DNA from: a virus
Direction: 5' to 3' (one strand)
IMG/VR virus record: IMGVR_UViG_3300012944_000018
Span: 1-39,367 of that record
Length of the DNA stretch: 39,367 bases
Position numbers and translations under genes: made by a program. The notes below the pieces were generated by a model. It was not told the origin of the DNA and ran no database searches. It saw nothing but the letters and a program-made list of their open reading frames with translations. Positions 8,401-17,271 of the stretch are shown here, piece after piece (position 1 is the first letter of the stretch; each line of letters begins with the position of its first letter).

Positions 8401-9402
8401 TCAGGTTTTCAGCACGCCCTGGAGCGAGCGGTTGGAGCACAGTAGGTTGCCCATCCACAGAACGGGAATGACGACGGCATCCTGGTTCACCGAGCGCAGC
8501 TCGTCCATGACCGTCATGTTGGCATCACGATGGACGCCCAACTCAAAGTAGTCGGTGTTGACGAAATACATGTGCTGCGCGGGCAGTCCACCCGATGAAT
8601 CAAAGAACACATCCGCGTTCTTGTACTTCATCGTCACGAAGCCAGCCGTCGCATCGCTCTCAGCATCGCCCCCGCTCGTGCTCGTATACCGCTTCAAACT
8701 CGTCTGACTCTGCTCAAAGAACGTGAACAGATCATCCGAGGCACCGATCAGATCCGGCTGGTCATCACCGCGGGTGAGCTTGATGTACAGCGTCAACATC
8801 AGCGCTTCAATGGTGGACGGCCCCAGGGTCAGAGCCGATCCGCCCTGCAGTGGTGCCGCCGCGGATTGAACGATGTTCTGCCAGAATGGAAAGGTGCCGG
8901 AGTTGATCTGTCCGACCGTCCCAGTACCCGCATCCGCAATCAGTGCCTGAACGCCGTTGATCTGGTTCGCAGCCGTGCCATCGGAGTAAATGTCCGTGGA
9001 CATGCCGTTCTTGAACGAGTTCATGCCATTGCGGATCTTCGCTTTGGTGAAGTTGATGATCCGACTCTCACCCATATTGGTGCGCAATTCGCGGCCCGAG
9101 GCGGCAATGTTGACGGCGACCTGCTGCCAGGGAAATTCCGCAGCCGTCAGCACATCCACCGCAGCGATATTCAGCGTGTCAAATCCGCTGTAGCGCTGAT
9201 AGGTGGAATTGCTCGCGTACTCCAGCGGCATGACGAGCGAAAGGCCGCCGTCTTCCATGCGGATGCGGCCTTTGGCCGAGAGCTTGCGATAGAAGAGATT
9301 GTGTTTGGAAACGTTATCGGCGACCTGGGTGTCATGCTTGCGAAACGTCGTGGCGGCCAGTTCCGACCACGCCGTGAAGATTGAGGTAATGCCCGCGGGC
9401 AT
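8401..9402 (-). CDS. Major capsid protein (HK97-like)
   Basis: This 333-residue protein follows the scaffold gene. The N-terminal region reads AWSELAATTFRKHDTQVADN, there is a long helix rich in N and K (about 115-135, FTKAKIRNGMNSFKNGM), and the C-terminal end (HRDANMTVMDELRSVNQDAV, then GNLLCSNRSLQGVL) matches podovirus-type capsid proteins in my memory. Length and gene order (portal, small protein, scaffold, this gene) also fit. The ATG at 9402 follows a GGAG-type site. Confidence 0.9.
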   Translation of the reverse strand: MPAGITSIFTAWSELAATTFRKHDTQVADNVSKHNLFYRKLSAKGRIRMEDGGLSLVMPLEYASNSTYQRYSGFDTLNIAAVDVLTAAEFPWQQVAVNIAASGRELRTNMGESRIINFTKAKIRNGMNSFKNGMSTDIYSDGTAANQINGVQALIADAGTGTVGQINSGTFPFWQNIVQSAAAPLQGGSALTLGPSTIEALMLTLYIKLTRGDDQPDLIGASDDLFTFFEQSQTSLKRYTSTSGGDAESDATAGFVTMKYKNADVFFDSSGGLPAQHMYFVNTDYFELGVHRDANMTVMDELRSVNQDAVVIPVLWMGNLLCSNRSLQGVLKT

Positions 9403-9426
9403 GATAGTGACTCCTGAAAGCTACGT

Positions 9427-10569
9427 TCACGTGATGAGTCCCAACTCACGTGCCGTATTCGTGATCGTCTCTTCCAAGGTGCCGGGTTTGCCGGCCGAAG
9501 GTTGGGACGCTCGCCGAGGTACGTTCACGCTCGCGGCTCGCCTGGCATCACGCACGCGGTTCTGGCTTTCAGCCCCACGAGGTTGCGCAGTCCCTTGCGC
9601 CTGCAAAAGCAGTAGGCGAATCTCGGGGTTTCCCCAAGTCGCTGTCTCATATGCCTGTTGTAACACCTGATCATGGCTAAGGCTAGGGTTTGCCTGCCGT
9701 AGCTGGGGGACCAAAGCCCCCATTTCGTTCATCACATCGCCGAGATAGGGGCGTTTGGGTTGGCCATTCGTCCCCATCTCATTCATCCATGTCGTCACCG
9801 CACCCTCAAGATTCGTCTGTTCGGCCTGGGCACGCTGCTGGCGTTCTTGATTCCACGCCCCGATCAGCTGGTCAATCCGAGGGTCCGGCGGCGGCAATTG
9901 AGGTTGTGGTTGCTGGCCAATCTGCGGTGCAAAAGCATTCAGATCTACACCGTACTGCTGGGCGATGTTCGCGAACAGCTGCACTTTCTGGTGGGGAGTA
10001 CCCATGCGCAATTGGGCGGCCGTACGCAGCAGATCGCCGATCGCGCGTTCCGGGGTACCGCCTTCGGCCTCGATCAGCATGCGATAGGGCGCGACGAGAT
10101 CACTGATGCTTTTGCCGAACTTCGCATCCGGCATCAGTTGGGACTGGCCATTGTGGAAGTCCGATTCGCGCCGATGTATCTCTGCCCTCACGGCTGGCGG
10201 GAGTTTTTCCCATTCGGCTCGAGCGGTCGGCTTCCAGGTGCTGGGAGCGCGGTTGATGTCGCGAGCGGCGTCAGGTACCGGTTCTTCCGGGGCGGGCGTA
10301 ATGGCTTCTTTCTGGGCTCCTTTGAGCGGCTTGGGCGCAATTTCCTTGCGCGGAACCGGTTCTTTGGCGACAGATTCCTTCGGCGTTTCGGCAAAAGTCC
10401 CATCTTCATTGCGTACGCGCTCGGTGGTCACGACAGAATCTTGCGTGGAAGCCTCCGGTTCAGCCGCGACGGGATCAATCTCTTCCGGCTCAACCGCATG
10501 CTTTTCCATGATGGCCGCCCAATCGGCCGCCATGGTCTGGTCAATGTCTTTATCGGCGAGAACTGCCAT
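9427..10569 (-). CDS. Scaffolding protein
   Basis: The 380 residues have a disordered acidic/Pro-rich N-terminus (EEIDPVAAEPEAS), then STWKPTARAEWEKLPPAVRA and EIHRRESDFHNG, the block seen in many phage scaffold proteins, then a Gln/Pro-rich helix region and a basic C-terminus that could dock to the capsid shell. It sits directly upstream of the major capsid gene. Confidence 0.8.
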   Translation of the reverse strand: MAVLADKDIDQTMAADWAAIMEKHAVEPEEIDPVAAEPEASTQDSVVTTERVRNEDGTFAETPKESVAKEPVPRKEIAPKPLKGAQKEAITPAPEEPVPDAARDINRAPSTWKPTARAEWEKLPPAVRAEIHRRESDFHNGQSQLMPDAKFGKSISDLVAPYRMLIEAEGGTPERAIGDLLRTAAQLRMGTPHQKVQLFANIAQQYGVDLNAFAPQIGQQPQPQLPPPDPRIDQLIGAWNQERQQRAQAEQTNLEGAVTTWMNEMGTNGQPKRPYLGDVMNEMGALVPQLRQANPSLSHDQVLQQAYETATWGNPEIRLLLLQAQGTAQPRGAESQNRVRDARRAASVNVPRRASQPSAGKPGTLEETITNTARELGLIT

Positions 10570-10905
10570 TTAGCGACCCCTGAGCATTTTTCTGACTCTA
10601 TCGGGCGCATCAGCCCACGCCACACGCGCCATTCGCTCGGCCAGCTGATCCGTCTTGCGCTCCTGCTCGGCGCGGACTTTATTGGCCTCCTTCACTTCCT
10701 GCTCGCGCCCCTCATAAGGTCGGCTGTGCGTGCGAGCGAGATCATTCCGACGCTGCTTACGGCCGTCCACAATCCGTCCATCGACGGGCGATTCATAGGC
10801 GGGCAAGTCGTCCCAGATGACCGGTGATAGGGCTTCCTGATGCGAATCCCAGGGCACCTCAACCATGGCTTTGGCTTCCCGGTCCCAACGATAGCGGCGT
10901 CTCAT
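10570..10905 (-). CDS. Small conserved head-region protein
   Basis: The 111-residue protein starts with RRRYRWDREAKAMVEVP and contains DLPAYESPVDGRIVDGRKQR, a pattern I recall in small proteins between portal and scaffold in related phages. The remainder is a charged helix. The start overlaps the portal stop as ATGA. Function unknown; role in head assembly is a guess. Confidence 0.7.
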   Translation of the reverse strand: MRRRYRWDREAKAMVEVPWDSHQEALSPVIWDDLPAYESPVDGRIVDGRKQRRNDLARTHSRPYEGREQEVKEANKVRAEQERKTDQLAERMARVAWADAPDRVRKMLRGR

Positions 10906-13058
10906 TGCACGCCTCCACTGAACTCACTCTCGGCCTTCGGCCCCGCCTCGGGATCCGCTGTTTTGGTCGCTGAAATCGTTGCCACGATGATCTTCACCGC
11001 CGCATCATATTTCTCCTGCATGGAGATGAGCGCGGCTTCATGGGCATGAGCGGTGATCTGCCGCTGCGTCTCAGCTTCTTCCTTGAAGCGCGCAATCTGC
11101 ATCTCAACCTGACCTTCGGCCTGGGTCTTGGCCACCTGGGCTTGCGCATCGGCCTGCGCGACCTGCACTTTGGCTTGGGCTTCAATCTGTGTCCGTTGGC
11201 CATCTGCTTGGGCTTGCGCCTGCACCTTGGCCACTTCTGCTTGGGCCTTGCCCGCATTCGGATCTGGCGGTGGTTTGGGCGCCTGCATCTTCTCGAAGAC
11301 ATCCTCCACTGCAATCCCCATCCGAGCGCGGCGGATGATCGTCATGATCAGTTCTTTGGCTGCATCGATCGGCAACATGCCGGATTGCACAATCGGCGTT
11401 AGACCCGTCAATGCTTCGTGTACGGCCGTCAGGACTTGAGACAGACCCTGCATATCAGAATTGAGCGTACCGGCCACCGTCGAATCGGTCTCGACATCGA
11501 TCTTGAACCGCCGCATGGCGGAACTGCGCATCAATTGCATGATCTCGTCCCAGCTCGGCACCTGCAGTAAAGCAGGATCAGGAGGGGGAGGCGAGGCAGG
11601 CTGTCCGGGTTGGGGCGGTTGTCCCGCCATCATCTGGGCATGCTGGGCCTGCATCCGCAGCATGGCTTTCTGCTGGGCCGTCGGGAATTGCAGCTCGGTC
11701 ATCTCAGCGAAGGTTTCAGGCGCGAATTTGGCGCACATGGCTTCACTCGCCAGGCGCATCAGATCCTTGGCATAGCGCTGCACTTCCTTCTGCATGCGCT
11801 GTAGCCGGACCGAGCCGAACGTCGCTTTCAGGTCCTGTGCGCCCTTCGTCTCGTTTGGATCTGTGGCTCCCCGGATGATGTCCGAGATCCCCGTGATCTC
11901 ATCAATAATGGCCTTCTGCTCGGTTCGCGCTTTGTAGAGTCCCTCGAGCAATGCAGATGCATTCTCCGTGGGAAACCAACTGATCGCCTTGTCCAATCCT
12001 CCGTCCGCCCAGGCCTGCGCGTTCTGCACGGGCATCATCTCGTTATCATCGCTCTGCATCAAATCGCCAAGCTCGCCAAAGAGCTTGGCGTCATACATGG
12101 CCCGCAACCGCATGCCCTGCGTGATCTTGTCGATCCGGCCGCTGATTCGATCGAGTTGTTTGGCCTGCTCTTCGTATTGGTGATAGGGAATCAGTGGCAG
12201 GAGGGAACCGGTGTTCTCGATGAGGTACAGCGGACAAGGGATAGGAAAGAAGTCCGCAAATTCGATGGGCGGCTCACCGTCCGGATTATCGGTGGGGAAA
12301 ATCAGCTGTTTGGCCTCGTCCTGGATGAAGAACACCCGTTTGCCGATCTTATCCCAGACCTCCCAGAACTCCGCGACCTTCTGCGTCTCATTCACTTGTT
12401 CGCCGATCTTCTTTGGATCATCCTCCATCGGAGCTGCGAACTTCACACTCGCAATGTCCTCCTCGTTGAACTTCTTCAGTGCGTCCGGCTTCGTGAGCTT
12501 GTGTCGGAATGCGACGAAAGGAACTTCATCCCAAGTGCGACCGTATCCAATACGCAGATCACGCCAATCGACATGTTCAGGAAGAACCTGTTCGTACTCA
12601 ACCTCTTCCTGGCCGGGCTGCTTCTCGCTCTCCCCCACTTGACGCAAACTGGGCACATACCGAATGCGTGAACAGCCCCGGCCGACAAGCAGACCATCAA
12701 GGGTATCGTTCTTGAGCGTCTGGTCGGTGCATTCATAATCCACCATGACCATGAGCGAGCGCTCGAGCACCTCACTGACTGCTTTGCCCGTCGGATCCGC
12801 ATCGCGAAAGCGTCTACGCACATCCGGATTGGGTCGGGAGTTGTAGATCGCAGGACGTAATGTCTCGGTGTTACTCCACAGGATCGCTACATTGCCCTTT
12901 TTCTTGTCCTCGGCCCGATAGCGCTTGACGACTTTCTCAGCCGCGTCCCGCCACTCCTTTTCGCGCTTACCCGCAAGCTGCAGTTCTTTTTTCCAAGTCC
13001 GGGCGTCCTTTTCGGATTGATCCGCCTGACTGATCAGTGATTTGGTCGCTCGAGCCAT
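10902..13058 (-). CDS. Portal protein
   Basis: The 718-residue product begins with a helical region (KEWRDAAEKVVKRYR), then ILWSNTETLRPAIYNSRPNP, which is the portal signature of P22-like podoviruses, then the stem and wing region with ITGISDIIRGATDPNETKG. The last 150 residues form an Ala/Gln/Lys coiled coil (about 580-690), fitting a long barrel. The start is one base after the stop of the 91-aa gene. Confidence 0.9.
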   Translation of the reverse strand: MARATKSLISQADQSEKDARTWKKELQLAGKREKEWRDAAEKVVKRYRAEDKKKGNVAILWSNTETLRPAIYNSRPNPDVRRRFRDADPTGKAVSEVLERSLMVMVDYECTDQTLKNDTLDGLLVGRGCSRIRYVPSLRQVGESEKQPGQEEVEYEQVLPEHVDWRDLRIGYGRTWDEVPFVAFRHKLTKPDALKKFNEEDIASVKFAAPMEDDPKKIGEQVNETQKVAEFWEVWDKIGKRVFFIQDEAKQLIFPTDNPDGEPPIEFADFFPIPCPLYLIENTGSLLPLIPYHQYEEQAKQLDRISGRIDKITQGMRLRAMYDAKLFGELGDLMQSDDNEMMPVQNAQAWADGGLDKAISWFPTENASALLEGLYKARTEQKAIIDEITGISDIIRGATDPNETKGAQDLKATFGSVRLQRMQKEVQRYAKDLMRLASEAMCAKFAPETFAEMTELQFPTAQQKAMLRMQAQHAQMMAGQPPQPGQPASPPPPDPALLQVPSWDEIMQLMRSSAMRRFKIDVETDSTVAGTLNSDMQGLSQVLTAVHEALTGLTPIVQSGMLPIDAAKELIMTIIRRARMGIAVEDVFEKMQAPKPPPDPNAGKAQAEVAKVQAQAQADGQRTQIEAQAKVQVAQADAQAQVAKTQAEGQVEMQIARFKEEAETQRQITAHAHEAALISMQEKYDAAVKIIVATISATKTADPEAGPKAESEFSGGVQ

Positions 13059-13334
13059 TTAAGCGAGCGCAATGAGTAGCGTGGCCGTGGTTCCGGTTGC
13101 CATGATCCGACCTTGATTCAATTCAATCGGTACGACCGCACCTACCGGAACCGCTGTCAATACAACTGCCGCACTCGTTCCATCGGGGCTGACTGCGATA
13201 TTGCCCGTACCACCCACATAAATGCTTTGACAGTTGATGCGCGTGGTATCAGATGGAGTGACTGGGAAAAGACTGGAAAATTTATTGTTATTACCTTGCA
13301 CGTCGCCTACTCCATGATAGATCAACACAGCCAT
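13059..13334 (-). CDS. Small conserved virion protein (beta-rich)
   Basis: This 91-residue protein has the pattern FPVTPSDTTRINCQSIYVGG, GNIAVSPDGTSAAVVL, VPVGAVVPIEL and ATGTTATLLIAL. It is a widespread small phage protein, probably a beta-structured capsid- or tail-associated protein, but its role is unknown. It stops one base before the portal ATG. Confidence 0.7.
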   Translation of the reverse strand: MAVLIYHGVGDVQGNNNKFSSLFPVTPSDTTRINCQSIYVGGTGNIAVSPDGTSAAVVLTAVPVGAVVPIELNQGRIMATGTTATLLIALA

Positions 13335-13358
13335 GCTGCAGGATGAAAAAACGCATCC

Positions 13359-14420
13359 TCATTCTTCGCATCCGAATACATAGCCGCTTAGTGTTTGAGT
13401 AGCGGTACCCGTTGCAGTGAGCACATTATTGACTGCCGCACTTAGAATGCCATTGCCCATCGGAGGACCTTGAATCACGCCATTAGCTGCGCCAAACGGA
13501 ATAACCAGGATAGTCGTACCGGCAGTATTATCCTTGAGCAGGACGTTACCGCCGATCGTACCGCTTTCCAACACATACCCCATGAGCCTGAACTTCTTGC
13601 CCGTGGCTGGGGTCCAGATCGTAATCTCGGCAGCTACCGATACCGCATTGATCGGAATAAACCTGTTGGGTGCACGTACACGGGAGAGATTCTGACCGTT
13701 CCATTGAGTCGCTTGGCATCCGGAGGCATCTATCACGGCCATCCCGTAAAGTGACCAGGTAGGAGCACCCGCAGGACCGGAGGTGTGATTGATTGAATGA
13801 AATCCGAAGGGCAGGTTGAGTGTCGAGGGCTGCAGGAATGGCACCTTCAGTACTGGCACACTGAAATCGTTGTAATAAAACAGCGCATTCAGCCCCTGGA
13901 AACTGATACTGATGGGAATGAACGTGCTGCCACTCAATGGGAAAACAGTGCGCGAGATACGTACGCCGCCATTATAAATGCTCGCACCGAAGCTGCCATT
14001 GATATCTAACTCCCAGACATAACCGTCTTGTACTGGAGTAACAGCTGTGAAACTTCCCGGACGGGTATAGAAGCCAAAACAGCGGTTGGTGTTGATACTT
14101 GGAGAAGCCTCGGTCTGAATCAGCGCGCCCGCCGTAATGGCACCAATCGAAGGCTCGAAGTTTTCAATTGTGCTGATGGCAGCAGCATTGGAAGCGGTTG
14201 TGCCTAAGGTCGTGACGAGGTTGCCACTCGCTTGTGTCATCGTCCCCGTGCCCGCCAGCACCGGGGATTGCCATCGACTCACGGTATCGATGACAGTCCC
14301 GTTGAAGTTGTCGATCATCAGCACATCGGGTAGCGGAGTGATCGGCAGCTGATATCCCACAATCGCGGGGGCAAACCGCAGCGGATTTCCCAAATCGTCT
14401 ACAAGCGTAACGTTCGGCAT
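13359..14420 (-). CDS. Virion appendage protein (LamG-like, head or tail fibre)
   Basis: Of 353 residues, residues 40-230 resemble a concanavalin/LamG-type beta-sandwich (VLMIDNFNGTVIDTVSRWQ, YVWELDINGSFGASIYNGG). The C-terminal 100 residues (ATGKKFRLMGYVLESGTIGG, VLLKDNTAGTTILVIPFG) match a small beta-domain seen in phage head fibres. The start shares a base with the terminase stop. It might be a carbohydrate-binding decoration; this is inference. Confidence 0.65.
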   Translation of the reverse strand: MPNVTLVDDLGNPLRFAPAIVGYQLPITPLPDVLMIDNFNGTVIDTVSRWQSPVLAGTGTMTQASGNLVTTLGTTASNAAAISTIENFEPSIGAITAGALIQTEASPSINTNRCFGFYTRPGSFTAVTPVQDGYVWELDINGSFGASIYNGGVRISRTVFPLSGSTFIPISISFQGLNALFYYNDFSVPVLKVPFLQPSTLNLPFGFHSINHTSGPAGAPTWSLYGMAVIDASGCQATQWNGQNLSRVRAPNRFIPINAVSVAAEITIWTPATGKKFRLMGYVLESGTIGGNVLLKDNTAGTTILVIPFGAANGVIQGPPMGNGILSAAVNNVLTATGTATQTLSGYVFGCEE

Positions 14421-16582
14421 TATTGCTCCGCCAGGCGCTTGGTCTTCGCCCGCTTGATCAGATCATTGATCGTCAGATCCGTTTCGAACCGCCGCGGTTG
14501 ATCCTTCGGCCTGTCCCTCACCATGGGGCGGGACATGCAACCATATCGTAGCGCATCACAATTGGACGCCACGACACCGGCGACAATGACCCAACCCTTA
14601 GTCTGGGCTAGACAATACACCGGTCGTCGTTCGTTCAATAGCTCTACGCGCACGCAACGCACGGGCTTTACAGTTTTGATGGCAGAAGCGTGAACGACTC
14701 GATGCGATAGCGCTCGTCTCATAAGACTGCCCGCACTGTTGGCAAGTCTTCGTAACGCGCTCGGCCATCTTGGCAGCCATGTGACGTTGCCAGTGGGAGC
14801 GATGCCACTCCTTCCCATCCTCACTTGCATGCCAGATAGCGGCGGCTTCTCGTGCAGCGAGGGAAACGACGGCATGAGGATCGGCGTGATGAGCCAAATG
14901 CTCAGAGCCTCTAATACACCGCAAGTTTTCGATCTGGTTGTGAGCGCGATCCTCATCGACGTGATGCACGTGATAGCCGTCTGGCACAGGCCCATGATGA
15001 TGAGTCCACACCATACGATGTAATCGCACGCCATTGCGCTGATAGTAAAAGCCGCAGAGGTAATAGTTGAGCCCCAGAAATCTTTGCTTGGTGGGGCTGA
15101 GCATAACAGGCGATTCAACAGTCTCTGGGCTGATGTCCATGTACCGTCGATCTCCAAGAACAAATGCGTAGCGGTACATTCTATCACTGACATATCGGAA
15201 AGCATCAGCCTATAGATCTGTGCTGATTCATGCGTCAATTCGCCTATCTTCTCTATGGGTTTTCCGTTGACCAAAGTGCCCGCTACAAAACAGGCGTGAT
15301 CCTCACCGTTTGTATCCACATCCTCGGTTTTGTGGGGATCATGCTGCAGGGCGGGTAAGGTGCGGATAAGATGAGGACAGGTACTGAAGACCTTCAATCC
15401 CTGCTCATTTGACTTCAACCGCTGCCTCACTTCATCCCATCCACCCATGGCACCGGCTCGAGCCACACGGGCATTGTCTGCGCGCCGCCAATTCAAATTC
15501 ATGCGCTCTGCAATGCTCGGACCGCCATCCCGCGAGAATGCAGCCGGGTCGATGACCTCGTCGGCCATGGATTCTTTGCCTTCAAGCTCCTTCACGCCAG
15601 CACCGACTTCCTGCGCCGTCATCTGACAGCCCTCATTGGCGGTCCCGTTCCAGCCATACCACTCGCGATAGATCACCAATGTTCCACGTGGAACAGATTG
15701 CATCTCTCCATCACTGACGGCTGCCCACAGTACGCAGAAAGGCCGGGCACTTCCCCAGTCGGCCATGCGAATCCGCGCCCAATGCTCCGGGATCGCGAAG
15801 GGCTGGCAGACATGACGTTCGATACTGAACTCAGGAAAGTAGGCGCCAGCAATGACGTTCCAATCACCTTCAAGCCAGGCCCGGACCAGCTCGACGCTAC
15901 CAACCAAGTAGAGCCGGTTCACATAGTCGGGGTCTTTGGCCAGCAGAATACGGTTGTCGCCAATCTTGGATGGGATGTAGACACTATGATGCTCTTTGCC
16001 GTTGGGCAACTGGCGCACCAAGCGCTTCATTCCAAGCGGAGCCGGATCAATGAAACGCTGCTTGATCCATTGATGACCAGGACCTCCTGGATTGGCGCTA
16101 AGGAGGAGCTGAATAGGTACGCCATGAGCACTGCGTAGGCACCCGAAGAGCCGATCAATCGGCGCAGGCATCGGGTAGTTGCCTGCCTCTTCGACCGCAG
16201 CATCACTGAGAGACTGTCCTTGGTACTTCTCGGCATCGGTCACGCTCTCGAGCGGTCGGAAGCGAATGCGGCCGCCATGAGGCATGGCAAAGAGCTTCTT
16301 TTGGTCCTGCCATCGAGCTCCAGTGGACAGGTAGATCTCTTTGGCACGCTCTATCAGATCGTCCTGTTGCGGCATCTCCTTGCGGAAGAAGACGGCATTG
16401 AAGCCTGGACCCCAGCGCTTTTCCTTGATCGCGTACTTGCCGAGAATGCCATCCGTCTTGCCACCACCGCGCGCGCCCCCGAACAGAATTTCGGGATAGG
16501 GACAGTCAATCAGCGCTTTCTGGGGACCGAGCTGGGGACGCCAGCTATATTCAGTTTGGACGGTCTGAGCTGTAGCGCTCAT
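14420..16582 (-). CDS. terL: Terminase large subunit interrupted by an intein
   Basis: The ATPase domain carries Walker A (FGGARGGGKT, residues 34-43 from the start at 16582), FRKEMPQQDDL and Walker B-like DAAVEEAGN. The nuclease domain follows with ADWGSARPF and DEVIDPAAFS. The final nuclease motif EDHA-CDALRY is split by a 244-codon intein (14561-15292). The spliced product from 16582 would be about 476 residues, normal for TerL. I start at 16582 because the earlier in-frame ATG (16612) lies deeper inside the small-terminase-like gene. Packaging should depend on correct protein splicing, since the interrupted motif is catalytic. Confidence 0.92.
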   Translation of the reverse strand: MSATAQTVQTEYSWRPQLGPQKALIDCPYPEILFGGARGGGKTDGILGKYAIKEKRWGPGFNAVFFRKEMPQQDDLIERAKEIYLSTGARWQDQKKLFAMPHGGRIRFRPLESVTDAEKYQGQSLSDAAVEEAGNYPMPAPIDRLFGCLRSAHGVPIQLLLSANPGGPGHQWIKQRFIDPAPLGMKRLVRQLPNGKEHHSVYIPSKIGDNRILLAKDPDYVNRLYLVGSVELVRAWLEGDWNVIAGAYFPEFSIERHVCQPFAIPEHWARIRMADWGSARPFCVLWAAVSDGEMQSVPRGTLVIYREWYGWNGTANEGCQMTAQEVGAGVKELEGKESMADEVIDPAAFSRDGGPSIAERMNLNWRRADNARVARAGAMGGWDEVRQRLKSNEQGLKVFSTCPHLIRTLPALQHDPHKTEDVDTNGEDHACFVAGTLVNGKPIEKIGELTHESAQIYRLMLSDMSVIECTATHLFLEIDGTWTSAQRLLNRLLCSAPPSKDFWGSTITSAAFTISAMACDYIVWCGLIIMGLCQTAITCITSMRIALTTRSKTCGVLEALSIWLITPILMPSFPSLHEKPPLSGMQVRMGRSGIAPTGNVTWLPRWPSALRRLANSAGSLMRRALSHRVVHASAIKTVKPVRCVRVELLNERRPVYCLAQTKGWVIVAGVVASNCDALRYGCMSRPMVRDRPKDQPRRFETDLTINDLIKRAKTKRLAEQ
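14561..15292 (-). other. Intein in TerL (splicing domains with an open, out-of-frame centre)
   Basis: Block A starts at Cys1: CFVAGTLVNGKPIEKIG. Block B is ECTATHLFLEIDGTW with its T-x-x-H. The C-terminal blocks F and G are RRPVYCLAQTKGWVIVAG then VVASN, followed by Cys+1. N-extein EDHA and C-extein CDALRY join cleanly. Between SAQRL and VKPVRCV, about 155 codons in this frame encode no recognisable domain; the same DNA in the -1 frame encodes an HNH endonuclease. The penultimate residue before the terminal Asn is Ser rather than His, which is found in some active inteins. Splicing is predicted, not shown. Confidence 0.9.
14598..15140 (-). CDS. HNH endonuclease nested in the -1 frame inside the intein
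   Basis: Core residues are GVRLHRMVWTHHHG, then GYHVHHVDEDRAHNQIENL (HNH_3-type, with His, His-x-Asp and Asn ligands), then a C-terminal zinc-finger-like CQQCGQSY and RFCHQNCKARA. The frame opens at 15179. I chose 15140 because a TTGGAG ribosome site lies 11 bases upstream; the ATG at 15104 starts right at the conserved domain and is the alternative. It ends at TAA 14598, inside the DNA that also encodes intein block F. Probably the homing endonuclease of the intein, expressed by internal initiation or frameshift. Confidence 0.85.
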   Translation of the reverse strand: MDISPETVESPVMLSPTKQRFLGLNYYLCGFYYQRNGVRLHRMVWTHHHGPVPDGYHVHHVDEDRAHNQIENLRCIRGSEHLAHHADPHAVVSLAAREAAAIWHASEDGKEWHRSHWQRHMAAKMAERVTKTCQQCGQSYETSAIASSRSRFCHQNCKARALRARRAIERTTTGVLSSPD

Positions 16583-16817
16583 CCCATTCCTTCGCCGGCA
16601 GCGGCTCGGCACTCACATCGCAGGGTTTAGTCGTCACCTCCATGTCGATCTGCTGCGGGATCAGCCGGGCATACATTTTGTAGAACTCGGTCTGATTGTC
16701 CTTGGCCCATTGCGCCATGGCATGTGTGCTGCCTAATCGCTGGAAGACAGCCAAGACGTTTTCCTTCGCGCTTTTCTGAGCTTTTCCCTTAGAACCCAGA
16801 GGACGACCTTTAGGCAT
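16551..16817 (-). CDS. Putative terminase small subunit
   Basis: The 88-residue protein starts with KGRPLGSKGKAQKS, a basic DNA-contacting arm, and continues AMAQWAKDNQTEFYKMYARL, a block found in small proteins directly before TerL in many phages. It overlaps the TerL start by 32 bases. It is shorter than classical small terminases, so function is likely but not certain. Confidence 0.7.
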   Translation of the reverse strand: MPKGRPLGSKGKAQKSAKENVLAVFQRLGSTHAMAQWAKDNQTEFYKMYARLIPQQIDMEVTTKPCDVSAEPLPAKEWDERYSSDRPN

Positions 16818-16829
16818 TTGTTTTAGTTA

Positions 16830-17024
16830 TCATACAGTTGATTTGTCTGCGGATTCAATTATCTCGCACGGCAGCGGAACAAGTGGAAGCTTGACCGTAA
16901 TCTCGCAGCGAGCACACCAAGCATGAACTTCGGGTCGAGAGCGAATCACTTGCATCATGCTCAGGCATTCAGCGCATTGAATCGACGGAATGAGCCAGAC
17001 GCAATGAGTTGCTTTAGGGTCCAT
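16830..17024 (-). CDS. Small CxxC protein
   Basis: The 64-residue protein has QCAECL and WCARCE, two CxxC pairs spaced about 20 residues apart, as in a single zinc ribbon. It overlaps the previous gene by 11 bases. Function unknown. Confidence 0.6.
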   Translation of the reverse strand: MDPKATHCVWLIPSIQCAECLSMMQVIRSRPEVHAWCARCEITVKLPLVPLPCEIIESADKSTV

Positions 17025-17271
17025 TGAATGTCACTGCGGCAGGCCCCTGCACTACTTCGCATTCGAGAAGAGGGATCGGTACCCGGAGACGGATATCGAC
17101 GCGAGAACAGCCTTTGCGCAGCAGTTCACCGGTGATATTGCTGAAGACATCGCTAGTGGTGCAGGCACCAGTGCCATAGGGCTGCTGCTCACTGACTTTG
17201 CAGTTTTTGAATAGCAAGGGTTGACCACATTCCCCGCAGTGATATAGGCCTGCTTGTCCGAGCACTTTCAT
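17014..17271 (-). CDS. Small zinc-ribbon-like protein
   Basis: The 85-residue protein has HCGECG near the N-terminus and further Cys at NCK and GAC, a likely zinc site, then a beta-rich C-terminal half. Its ATG overlaps the upstream TGA (ATGA). No family was recognised. Confidence 0.6.
   Translation of the reverse strand: MKVLGQAGLYHCGECGQPLLFKNCKVSEQQPYGTGACTTSDVFSNITGELLRKGCSRVDIRLRVPIPLLECEVVQGPAAVTFNGP

Noticed and set aside
9760-10827. Long 355-codon plus-strand frame antisense to scaffold and its neighbour
   Set aside because: It has no family-like pattern, opposes a convincing scaffold gene, and reflects codon bias of the opposite strand.
14739-15023. 94-codon plus-strand frame inside the intein
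   Set aside because: Antisense shadow of the HNH gene with no ribosome site.
15090-15130. Search for a -1 slippery heptamer leading from the intein frame into the HNH frame
   Set aside because: No X XXY YYZ heptamer is visible in phase near the border; an internal start with a TTGGAG site is simpler.
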